Of a stretch of 64,000 nt of DNA, positions 1 to 8,887 are shown in pieces; the first letter of the stretch is position 1; every line of letters starts with the position of its first letter. The position numbers were made by a program, and so were the translations under genes. Location of the stretch: NCBI GenBank assembly GCA_022616415.1, contig JAKEEU010000213.1, forward strand, positions 1 through 64,000, read 5' to 3'. This stretch comes from Candidatus Zhuqueibacterota bacterium (lineage in GTDB: Bacteria; Zhuqueibacterota; Zhuqueibacteria; Zhuqueibacterales; Zhuqueibacteraceae). The notes under the pieces are model-generated. The model was not told the origin of the DNA. It ran no database searches and saw only the letters and a list, made by a program, of their open reading frames with translations.

Positions 1-85
1 ATACCGCCATATTCTATTAGACTAATTATTGCCCGCGGCTTCGGATGTCAAAATCAGTTTAATCCAACGAGTCAAATAAACTATG

Positions 86-3000
86 TCAAAAAAATCGCTG
101 CCCTTGCGGGACGGCCCAAACTTTCACGATTCCATCCGCGCCGGCCGTAGCCAAGCGACTTCCATCCGAGTTGAAGGCGAGGGCATGAAAAGCAGCATTA
201 TTTTTGTTTGAAAGGGTGAACAATTCCCGGCCGGAAGCGACCTCCCACAATTTCACGGTGCCATCCTCGCTGGCTGTCGCGAGGCGCTTTCCATCCGGGC
301 TAAAGGCGATATCATTGATCAAGTTTCGATGGCCGGAAAAGGTGAGCAAAAGCTGCCCGGAAGCAGCATTCCATATTCTTGCGGATCGATCAAAACTTGC
401 TGTGGCGAGAAATTCTCCATTTGGCGAAAAAGCCACGGCCCTCACGTCACCCTCGTGTACCATGCGAGCGCCTTCCTTGCCGCCAGCCGCCTCCCAGACC
501 CGTGCCGTATTGTCAACACTAGCCGTAGCGATGTAGCCTCCTCCATTCACGCTAAAGGCAATGTCATTGACTGCTTCCAAATGGCCGGACAATGTGAGCA
601 CCTCCCGGCCGGAAGCCGCGTCCCATATTTTTGCTGTCTTATCCGCGCTCGCGGTGGCGAGACGCTTCCGATCCGGGCTAAAAGTGACGCTATTAACCGC
701 AGCGCTATGGCCGGAAAGCACGAATAATTCTTCCCCGGCAGAAATGTCCCATATTTTTACTTTTTTGTCAGCACCGGCGGTAGCTAGGCGCTCCCCCTTC
801 GAGCTGAAAGTGACGCCGAGCACTGCTGCCTTATGGCCGGATAAGGTGAGCAATTCCTGGCCGGAAATGGCAGACCATATTTTCACTTTGCCATCGCTGC
901 CAGCCGTGGCTAAAATTTTCCCATCCGGACTGAAAGCAACACTATTGACCAGCCCGGTATGGCCGGACATGGTTAACAAATCCTGGCCGGAATTGGCATC
1001 CCAAACTTTTATTTTTGACCTCCAATCAGCACTGACAGTGGCAAGGCGCTTCCCATCCGGGCTAAAGGCCACGCCATAGACTGTCGCGGTGTGACTGGAA
1101 ATGGTACGCAATTCCGCGCCGGAAAGAGCGTCCCACACTTTCACCTTGCCGTCCGCACTGGTTGTAGCCAAGCGCTTGCCATCCGGGCTGAAAGCGACGT
1201 TATTAACTTCACCGGTATGGCCGGAGAGTGTGAGCAAAGCTTGGCCGGAGGAAGCCTCCCAGACTTTGGCCTTGCCATCAGTGCTGGCCGTAGCCAGATG
1301 CTTTCCATCCGGGCTGTAGGCGATGCTATTGACGGTTTGGCTGTGTCCGGAAAGAGTGAGCAATACTTTTTTTGCAGCAACGTCCCACACTTTCGCCGTT
1401 CCATTAACCCCGGCTGTAGCTAAGCGAGTGCCATCCGGACTAAAGGCAAGCCCATAGAGTGCAACCGCCGGATCTGAAAGGACGAACAATTTCCGGCCCG
1501 AGACGGCCTCCCATATTATCGCGGTTCCGTCCATACTGGCTGTCGCCAAGCGGGTGCCATCCGAGCTAAAGCTCACGCCTCGAACCCAGTTGGTGTGGCC
1601 GGACAAGGTGAAGCGGATATGCGAAGCTTGCGCCGCGCGATTGAGCGCATCATGAGCTTCGGGCGTAACGGTTCGGTCAAGAGAGTAAGTCATCGACACG
1701 GCGTGGAGGGCCAATAAAATGCTCAATTCCGGATCCATATCCAAATTGCTGTTCGCCTCTGCGGCCAATTCCCGCGACCGCAGCCGTGCGGATTGAATTT
1801 TCGCGCTTTCCGCTTGCATTCGCCGCACTTCCGCGGTATCGAGTGCGGCAAGCTCAGCCGCTCTCAGACTGTCGGCGAGACGAGCATGCCGTTCAGCCAC
1901 AAGCTTTGCAGCCACCGCTTCCCGCTCACTGAGTATGGCTTGGCGGCGCTGCATCCACGCAAATATGGCGGCTCCCACAACCACGAGAGAGACCAACGCC
2001 AAGGCTGCAACCAAGCGGCGTAGGCGCACCGCCGTTTTCGCTTTCTCCTCAGCTTGCCGCCTAAGTTCTTCCGCACGGCGTTCTGCTTCGGCCCGTTCTT
2101 GGGCCTGAATGCGACGTGTCCGCCAGTCAAGAATGGCCGGGGCCAGCACATCGTGGAAAATTTCATAGCACACCGCCTCCGGCCGATCAGGTGGCGGAGC
2201 CACCGGCCGCAGAATGCGCAGATTCGACGCGGAAAGCTTGTCGAGTATGGGGGTAAGCTGCTCCTGCGGCAATCGTGCAAATTCCGCCAAGTCGGGAACC
2301 GTGTGTGCGATTTTAGTGCCGGATGGCGTGACCAGATAATGGAAGGCGCGCGCCGCAGCCTCCTCCTCACTTGGCGTCAGTGTGCTTATGGCGGCATCCA
2401 GGTGGGTTCGCACGATGCGTTCGGCGCCGCCGAGACGCTGCAAGGTCTCGAGCTGCAGGGCGTGCGATCCTCTCTGCCTTTCCTCATTCCACAGCCGGGT
2501 CATGACCAGTTGCAAATAGGGAGTCTCGATTCGTACTCTGATCGGCATCTGGTTGGTGCCAATAACACCTCGCCCGGTTTCGCTCAGAGCCACCTGGCCG
2601 GTTTTGACTTGGTCTAAAACCGCCTCGACCAACAGCGGCTCGATGGAGATTTTATCCCCGTTCTTTGCGTGCAGAAGGTTGTTGTATCGTTCGAGAGGTT
2701 TTTCAATCGCCGCGCGCGCGGCCTCGCGATCCAGATGCTCGATGCGCAAATAATTATCGAACAGATTGGAGATGCGCCCCTTGAAGCGATCGAGCTTGGC
2801 AAGCGCATCATCGCGGATGGAAATCAGAAAACTGGCGCGCAAAAAAGGGTGATTGACTGCCGCCGGAAACTCAAACGCAAACGTGCCAGGACCGTCTTCG
2901 TGCGGGTGATACAGAAAATACTCCTCGAATTGATCGAGGACGATAATCAATTCGCTATTCACGCGCTCCGTCCATGCCTGCAATATCTTGGCGATGGAAC

Positions 3001-3385
3001 CCGGCGATGGCGATCCCGCCATGCGGGACTCAGGCATTTCGTGGTTCGACACCTGGGCGATGGCATCTCTGATGGAATTTACCAAACCCATCAGTGGATC
3101 GTCGCGCCAGGCGTTGAACACCACGACGACGTGCTCGGGCGTTCCCTGCTCGGTTATATTCTGCTGCGCGAGCTGGTGCAGATGGTAGGCGACGCCGGCG
3201 TGCAAGACCGAGCTTTTACCGACGCCACTCGGACCGTAAAGCAGCGTCAATCTGTGGGCCATCAAGTTGGCGGTGATAATCTCCTCATCCGCTTCACGTC
3301 CGAAAAAGAAAGGCGCGTCATCTACGGAATAGGGCATCAACCCCTTGTAGGGAGTATCGGTTAGATGTTTGTCTGCTTGGTTCAT
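86..3385 (-). CDS. nSTAND1-type P-loop NTPase with TM segment and about 12 C-terminal WD40 repeats
   Basis: Walker A YGPSGVGKSS, Walker B LIIVLDQFEEYF (nSTAND1-like), TM AALALVSLVVVGAAIFAW, then repeated LSGHxxxVxxVAFSPDGKRLATASxDGxxKVWDxxSG units. Confidence 0.9.
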   Translation of the reverse strand: MNQADKHLTDTPYKGLMPYSVDDAPFFFGREADEEIITANLMAHRLTLLYGPSGVGKSSVLHAGVAYHLHQLAQQNITEQGTPEHVVVVFNAWRDDPLMGLVNSIRDAIAQVSNHEMPESRMAGSPSPGSIAKILQAWTERVNSELIIVLDQFEEYFLYHPHEDGPGTFAFEFPAAVNHPFLRASFLISIRDDALAKLDRFKGRISNLFDNYLRIEHLDREAARAAIEKPLERYNNLLHAKNGDKISIEPLLVEAVLDQVKTGQVALSETGRGVIGTNQMPIRVRIETPYLQLVMTRLWNEERQRGSHALQLETLQRLGGAERIVRTHLDAAISTLTPSEEEAAARAFHYLVTPSGTKIAHTVPDLAEFARLPQEQLTPILDKLSASNLRILRPVAPPPDRPEAVCYEIFHDVLAPAILDWRTRRIQAQERAEAERRAEELRRQAEEKAKTAVRLRRLVAALALVSLVVVGAAIFAWMQRRQAILSEREAVAAKLVAERHARLADSLRAAELAALDTAEVRRMQAESAKIQSARLRSRELAAEANSNLDMDPELSILLALHAVSMTYSLDRTVTPEAHDALNRAAQASHIRFTLSGHTNWVRGVSFSSDGTRLATASMDGTAIIWEAVSGRKLFVLSDPAVALYGLAFSPDGTRLATAGVNGTAKVWDVAAKKVLLTLSGHSQTVNSIAYSPDGKHLATASTDGKAKVWEASSGQALLTLSGHTGEVNNVAFSPDGKRLATTSADGKVKVWDALSGAELRTISSHTATVYGVAFSPDGKRLATVSADWRSKIKVWDANSGQDLLTMSGHTGLVNSVAFSPDGKILATAGSDGKVKIWSAISGQELLTLSGHKAAVLGVTFSSKGERLATAGADKKVKIWDISAGEELFVLSGHSAAVNSVTFSPDRKRLATASADKTAKIWDAASGREVLTLSGHLEAVNDIAFSVNGGGYIATASVDNTARVWEAAGGKEGARMVHEGDVRAVAFSPNGEFLATASFDRSARIWNAASGQLLLTFSGHRNLINDIAFSPDGKRLATASEDGTVKLWEVASGRELFTLSNKNNAAFHALAFNSDGSRLATAGADGIVKVWAVPQGQRFF

Positions 3386-4440
3386 AACCCACCTCCGGAG
3401 GGTATCAGTCCCTGCACTCGTGCGTTAAGCTCGGCGAGGTAATCTTCCAGGGACACGTTGAGTATTTCCACGTCGCGCTGCATCCACAATTTCTGATCGA
3501 GCTCCTGCTGGCTCGCTTGAATCACCCACGACTTATAGGCGAGTTTTTGCTCGCCCCAAATCCGATGCAGAATAACGCGCAGGTTCCAATCACGCAGGCT
3601 ATAGCCCAAAAATAAAAAGTGGCTCTTGCGCAATTTTGCCGCCAGAGTTACCGGTATCAGGTTGGAAATATCCGTTCGGGTCAAAAAATTGATGTAGTGA
3701 TCTTCGGTGATGACAAAGCTGTCCCGTTCCGGAACGTCGCGATCAACGGCGCCGTGGATTTTGAGAATGACGGGGCGCTGTTCCAGCGACAGGCCCCGAT
3801 ATTCGTTCGGCCTTTCGATCAGAAGCGCTTCCCCTGCGGGCGGCCGATGCAGGAACTTGCCGCGGTGCTCGCCTTCTGCCACGTACGAGACCACGTCGAA
3901 TGGTTGGTTTGCTCCAAGGAAAGCGCGTTCCAACAAGTCGTCATAGTTGGTCGTCACGATAAGTTGATGGCGAGAGGGGTAGCCATGCGCCCGGAAGACC
4001 GCCGGGAGACTTGCGAAGAACCGGTGTACGGGTGTAGGAGGATAGTCACCGGCGAAGAGGTCGTGCAGTGCATCGTAGAGGGGGCCGAAGCCGGCGGTGG
4101 TGGCGACGTATTGCGACACCCGCACCAGGTCGTGTTTATCGTCGGGCGGGCAGCCGAAATTTTCCGCCAAATGCATGGCGAGCTCACTGTTGCTCGGCAA
4201 ATAGGCGGTTTGGCCTTTTCGCCACTGTTGGTCTGCCGGCCGGCCGAGCAAGTTGACGCCCGCGCCAAGAAAAGGGACGACGCGGCCATCGAAGATGGCT
4301 TTGATGATCGTCTTGTAGTGGACATCCAAAAGATCTGCTATAGACGAATCTTTTTGACGCCCATCAGACGATAGACGCTTGTTTTGTTGTGGAGTCTGCA
4401 AGGGCAACCCACGGGCATAGCCTTCCGAACAAGGCTGCAA
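3382..4440 (-). CDS. SIR2-like domain protein (putative NAD-consuming effector)
   Basis: VPFLGAGVN, LIVTTNYDDLLERAF, ILKIHGAVD, HFLFLGYSLRDWNLR: SIR2_2-type motifs; 4-nt overlap with downstream nSTAND1 gene. Confidence 0.88.
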   Translation of the reverse strand: MQPCSEGYARGLPLQTPQQNKRLSSDGRQKDSSIADLLDVHYKTIIKAIFDGRVVPFLGAGVNLLGRPADQQWRKGQTAYLPSNSELAMHLAENFGCPPDDKHDLVRVSQYVATTAGFGPLYDALHDLFAGDYPPTPVHRFFASLPAVFRAHGYPSRHQLIVTTNYDDLLERAFLGANQPFDVVSYVAEGEHRGKFLHRPPAGEALLIERPNEYRGLSLEQRPVILKIHGAVDRDVPERDSFVITEDHYINFLTRTDISNLIPVTLAAKLRKSHFLFLGYSLRDWNLRVILHRIWGEQKLAYKSWVIQASQQELDQKLWMQRDVEILNVSLEDYLAELNARVQGLIPSGGGL

Positions 4441-4788
4441 ATGAGTTCATCAGGCGGCTGTGGTTTCGTGCATTTCCAAGGTCAGATGACAAAGCCGAAC
4501 ATCCAGGACAGCCTTGGGCTATAGACATATTTACAAGTTTATGGTACAAACATTTTGTTAGAAAGTCAAGCCGCTTTTGTTAATCAGAATTTCTCCACGG
4601 GTGCAGCCGGCAAGCATAAAGCACATGCTCCGTCGTGCCTACAGAGGCGTCGCGATTTGTACGATTGCTTGAGGCGAGCTCTGACAAACGGAACTGCAAA
4701 AGTCTGACACGTGAAATGGCTTTCGTCCGATTGCGAATTCTAGCCGTTGCAATTATCTTAAACTATGAAAAGTCAAGGAAAAATTCCA

Positions 4789-5261
4789 TGATTAAAGTGC
4801 TCATCGCAGAGGCTCATCCCATTATTCGTCAAGGATTGCAAGAGCTTCTCCAGGAAACCGGCGAGATTGTCGTCGCCGGTGAGGCAAGCAATGGAATGGA
4901 AGTGCTAAAGGCAATATCGAAAACCGATTACGACCTGATTTTGCTGGACAGCTCCCTGCCCGACAGAAGCGGGACGGATATTTTGCGGTGGGTGAAGCGT
5001 GAAAAACCTGATCTTAACGTTCTGGTCTTGGGCGCCTATCCCGAAGAGCAATATGCCGTGCGGGCTTTAAAAGAAGGCGCTTCCGGCTATTTGGCCAAAG
5101 AACGCGCCCCGGAGGAATTGCTCACCGCCATACGAAAAATTGCGTCGGGGGAGAAATACGTCAGCTCTTCGCTCGCCGGCAAATTCGTTTTTGATTTGAA
5201 AGCCCGTACGGCGGAGCCGGAGCATGAAGCGCTCTCAGAAAAAAACTTGACACGTTTGTAG
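4789..5261 (+). pseudogene. NarL/FixJ-type response regulator truncated after the REC domain (no LuxR HTH)
   Basis: MIKVLIAEAHPIIRQGLQELL...LLDSSLPDRSG...YPEEQYAVRALKEGASGYLAKE parallels 41900-42532, but ends at LSEKNLTRL* where the paralogue continues into the HTH. Confidence 0.8.
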
Positions 5262-5462
5262 GATTGTTGCCCGCGCCGAATAGCGAAGTTCTGACAGAAG
5301 AAAGAGGCTTTGTCCGATTGATATTTTTCACTGTTATAGTTACCCTTTTTGTGGTGACGATATAATCGAATTTCAAAATTCGATGCAAGGGTGGTCTATA
5401 GTTCAATTCACCCTACGGGCGCAGCCCCGACGCCCGTAGCCGGCAAATCCCAAGGATGGTTC

Positions 5463-6719
5463 ATGTCTTCTTCATTACGCATACTGATATGCTGCAATGA
5501 CAGCCACGGATGGTGGCATACTTTGCGCACTCTCGATATCGCCGCCTCTCTGTGCAAAGCATTGGATGAATGCTCGATTCTGGTGCTGACTGATCTCGCC
5601 ACCATTGGGCGCTTCAAGCTTGCCAATAGAGTCGATTACATTCATCTTCCGGCTCTCAACGGCAGGGACCAACAAAGCTTTTCGTCGCCGGGGTTGAATA
5701 TCGAATATGGCAACACGTTGAAAATGCGGCGCAAGATTGCGGAAAGCGCGATCAAAACTTTTCATCCCGACCTCGTCATGCTTGACGATAGTTTGCTCGA
5801 CGTTCCGCACGCGTACGACACGCAAAAAATCGTTTCCGGCCTTGCCCAGGAATTGCCGAATGCCAAAATCGTATGGGGGTTGTCCGATACTTTGGGTGAT
5901 CCCAAAGTGGTGATCCGGCAATGGGCAAGAAATGAAGTGCTGACATTGCTTGATCGCTTTGCGGACGAGATATTTGTTTTTGGAGCGCGCCAGATATTCG
6001 ATGCTGCAAAGGCCTATCGGGTGCCCGACCGCATCGCGCAAAAACTTGTTTATACCGGCTATTTGGCGCGCCGGGTGATGCCGCCGCATCGAGTCGAGGT
6101 CGCGATCTCACAAACGAATCAAGCTTTGCCTATGGTCGTCCTCGCCACCGAAGGCAGCTCTCACGATTTTGCTATGCTTGATGCCTATTTGCGCTTCCTG
6201 GAGAGCGGCACCGACAGCCCCGCAGTTCGCAGTTTTATCGTTGCCGGCCCGGCCATCGGATCGCAGGAAAAACGCCACCTCGCCGGCCGCGCTAAAAAAT
6301 TGCCGAACGTGGTCTTTCACCGTTTTGGCAAACACCTCCTGCACTACGTCAGATACGCCGACCTGGTGATATGCAACGGGGGATACAATATGATGTGTGA
6401 GATCCTCGCCCATCGCAAAACCGCGATCGTGGTCCCGAGCTTGACGGAACAACCCGATAATGTTTGCCGCGCCCATCTTTTTCAAGAACGCGGTTTGGCA
6501 ACGGTCATGCAGCCGGGCGCGTTTCACCCCCGGGCTTTGCAAGCGTTGATCTCACAATTCCTGGGTGGTGGTCTGCGCCTCTTGCGGAAATCCCGGTACG
6601 ATGGAATTGATCTGGACGGATTGGTTAGGATTCCGGAAAGAGTTCGATTGCTAACCGGACGGGCTGCGCCCGAAGAGTACCAGCCCATTGAAATGATACC
6701 GGCAACTTTGGCAGCGTAG
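5463..6719 (+). CDS. Glycosyltransferase, COG4671-like (GT-B fold)
   Basis: MSSSLRILICCNDSHGWWHTLRTLDIAASL... and C-terminal GGYNMMCEILAHRKTAIVVPS; start chosen at MSSS. Confidence 0.75.
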   Translation: MSSSLRILICCNDSHGWWHTLRTLDIAASLCKALDECSILVLTDLATIGRFKLANRVDYIHLPALNGRDQQSFSSPGLNIEYGNTLKMRRKIAESAIKTFHPDLVMLDDSLLDVPHAYDTQKIVSGLAQELPNAKIVWGLSDTLGDPKVVIRQWARNEVLTLLDRFADEIFVFGARQIFDAAKAYRVPDRIAQKLVYTGYLARRVMPPHRVEVAISQTNQALPMVVLATEGSSHDFAMLDAYLRFLESGTDSPAVRSFIVAGPAIGSQEKRHLAGRAKKLPNVVFHRFGKHLLHYVRYADLVICNGGYNMMCEILAHRKTAIVVPSLTEQPDNVCRAHLFQERGLATVMQPGAFHPRALQALISQFLGGGLRLLRKSRYDGIDLDGLVRIPERVRLLTGRAAPEEYQPIEMIPATLAA

Positions 6720-6801
6720 CGCAAGGCGCAGAGGGCATAGAGCAGAGGGTATGGTATGTCTGCCCTCTGCCCTCTGCAAAACTAAGGTGCATAGATCAAC
6801 C

Positions 6802-7980
6802 ATGAAGATTTTAATTTACTCTCAGGACGGCTTCGGCCTCGGACATTTGCGGCGCAATTTAAACATCTGTCTTCAGATAAAAAAGCGTTGCCCTCAGGCT
6901 TCGTGCTTGATCATTGCCGATTCTCCGGCAGCGCCCTTCTTTAAGCTGCCGCCGCATTGCGATTTTGTCAAGATTCCAACCATTGTCAAAGTTGACGCGG
7001 GGGTTTGGCGGTCGGATCATTTGTCCGTGAGCCAACGCGAGTTGTTAAACATTCGTACGGAGATCATTCAGAACGTTGCCACGAGCTTCCAGCCCGACGT
7101 TTTTTTGGTCGATCACATGCCGCACGGCGCGCTGGGAGAGCTGGTCGGGCCTTTGGCGGCTTTGAAGAAATCCAGTCCACACACCAAAGTGATCTTGGGC
7201 ATTCGGGATATTTTGGGCGCCCCGCCGGTCATTTGCCGGCAGTGGCAACAGGAAGGCGCTTACGCAGCGGCAGAGGCTTTTTACGATTCCATTTGTGTTT
7301 ACGGTTGCGCCGAGGTTTTCGATGTGTTGGCGGAATATGGATTCCCTCCCGCCTTGACCAACAAGACTCATTACTGTGGTTACGTTTGCCGGGAGGATTC
7401 TTCCGCGGCGCTTCCCGACCGCGTCAGCGCCGCGCCTTATCCTTCCAGCGGAAAGAACGACGGCAAGTTTATTTTGGTAACGGGTGGCGGAGGCGCCGAC
7501 GCTTCCTTCTTCATGGACCAGTTTATTGGCGCCGCCCGCTTGTTGCATCCGGACCTCGCTTTCCATGCGTTTATCACCACGGGTCCGTTCATGCCCAAAG
7601 ACCGGCGCGAGGGGTTGCGTCAAAGAGTGCGAAATCTGCCCATCGTCGTAAGCCAAAAAGGAGAAGACAGCATTCGTTACTTGCGACGCGCAGACTTGAT
7701 GATCTCAATGGCCGGCTACAACACCATCAGTGAGATTATGCACTTTCGCAAGAACGCCATCGTGGTGCCGCGCCCCGGCCCGAGCGCCGAGCAAACGATG
7801 CGTACCCGCATCATGTCTGAGCGCGGCCTGTTTAGCACCATTCACCCGCAGCACTTGACCGCTGAAAATCTGTCCGAGCTGATTTGGCAGAAACTTCACA
7901 ACGGCAACGGCATAAATGAAGCGAGGCTTCCAAACTTGAACGGCGCCTCGACCGCGGCCTCTTTGATGCTGGCCGCTTGA
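6802..7980 (+). CDS. Glycosyltransferase, COG4671-like, paralogous to the preceding gene
   Basis: MKILIYSQDGFGLGHLRRNLNI..., AGYNTISEIMHFRKNAIVVPRPGPSAEQTMR. Confidence 0.8.
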   Translation: MKILIYSQDGFGLGHLRRNLNICLQIKKRCPQASCLIIADSPAAPFFKLPPHCDFVKIPTIVKVDAGVWRSDHLSVSQRELLNIRTEIIQNVATSFQPDVFLVDHMPHGALGELVGPLAALKKSSPHTKVILGIRDILGAPPVICRQWQQEGAYAAAEAFYDSICVYGCAEVFDVLAEYGFPPALTNKTHYCGYVCREDSSAALPDRVSAAPYPSSGKNDGKFILVTGGGGADASFFMDQFIGAARLLHPDLAFHAFITTGPFMPKDRREGLRQRVRNLPIVVSQKGEDSIRYLRRADLMISMAGYNTISEIMHFRKNAIVVPRPGPSAEQTMRTRIMSERGLFSTIHPQHLTAENLSELIWQKLHNGNGINEARLPNLNGASTAASLMLAA

Positions 7981-8036
7981 TGCTGATTACTCACTATCAT
8001 TAAGGTTAAGCGTTACCATCTGGTGGAAAGATATTC

Positions 8037-8255
8037 TGTCCCGAAGGGACAAATGAAAATAGCCCACAGATTCATCTGTGGGAAAAGAGGAGACACCTCA
8101 ACCCTCAAGTCCCGTAGGGACGATTGAGAAAGAATGATTGTGATATTGCGAACATGCCGTTTTCATTCGTCCCTTCGGGACTGGATGGCGTGGTGATGAA
8201 TTATGCTCTCCCACCAATGAATTGGTGGGCTATTGTCACATGTCCCTTCGGGACA
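8037..8255. repeat. About 219-bp palindromic element with 30-nt imperfect terminal inverted repeats (copy 1)
   Basis: TGTCCCGAAGGGACAAATGAAAATAGCCCA ... TGGGCTATTGTCACATGTCCCTTCGGGACA; internal CCCACAGATtcATCTGTGGG and CCCACCAATgaATTGGTGGG hairpins; second copy at 52148-52369. Confidence 0.85.
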
Positions 8256-8305
8256 AAGCTGTTGAGGAGTACTCACGGCATTCCGATTTGATGGAGAAAA
8301 ACACC

Positions 8306-8770
8306 ATGAGTCAATTCATCGGATTTGATTGCCTCAAGGCTGGGCAAAGAGTAAAGGTGAAAGGAAAGCCGTCGGAAGACAGCACCTTTGTGGCGGGGGA
8401 GATCAGCATAAAAAACCGCGCCGATCAGGCAAAAATCGAGGGCGTGATTCAGCGCCTCGATCATCAGAAAAATACCCTGCGAATTTTCAATCGCGATTTT
8501 GCCTTGCCGGGCGATATTCAAGTCAAGGGACTCCAACACAACCTTATCGACTTGAAAGAGCTCAAGACTGGGGACGTGGTAAAGCTCAAGGGAAAGTATT
8601 CGGCGTCAAACGGGCTGATGCCGGAGAAAATTATCCTCAAGGAAACCATGGGCTTCAACGTCGATGAATTGCACGGCGCCATCGACAAAATTGATCGGGC
8701 GCAGAAGACTTTGGAAGTGACCGGCTTCACGGTTGTGGTTAATGAAAAGACCGCCATCGAAGGATTTTGA
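8306..8770 (+). CDS. Small DUF5666/OB-fold-like protein
   Basis: Repeated EGVIQRLD.../GAIDKIDRAQKTLEVTGFTVVVNEKT pattern; start could be 8291; upstream part of the ORF lies in the repeat element. Confidence 0.55.
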   Translation: MSQFIGFDCLKAGQRVKVKGKPSEDSTFVAGEISIKNRADQAKIEGVIQRLDHQKNTLRIFNRDFALPGDIQVKGLQHNLIDLKELKTGDVVKLKGKYSASNGLMPEKIILKETMGFNVDELHGAIDKIDRAQKTLEVTGFTVVVNEKTAIEGF

Positions 8771-8887
8771 TCTTCTAAAAAATTTATTGACCGGTCGCTG
8801 AAACTGAATCGGTTTCTAATGTACAAACGATTCAAGCGACCGGTCAATATCAGTTAAAGGATTTTGAGCAGCGATAAAACAATTATC

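Noticed and set aside
204-1423. Plus-strand ORFs opposite the WD40 region (e.g. 561-1079, 1091-1423)
   Set aside because: Antisense shadows of the WD40 repeats; repetitive composition and no recognisable domain.
1864-2370. Minus-strand 168-aa ORF inside 86-3385
   Set aside because: Alternative frame of the nSTAND1 gene, Arg/Pro-rich shadow translation.
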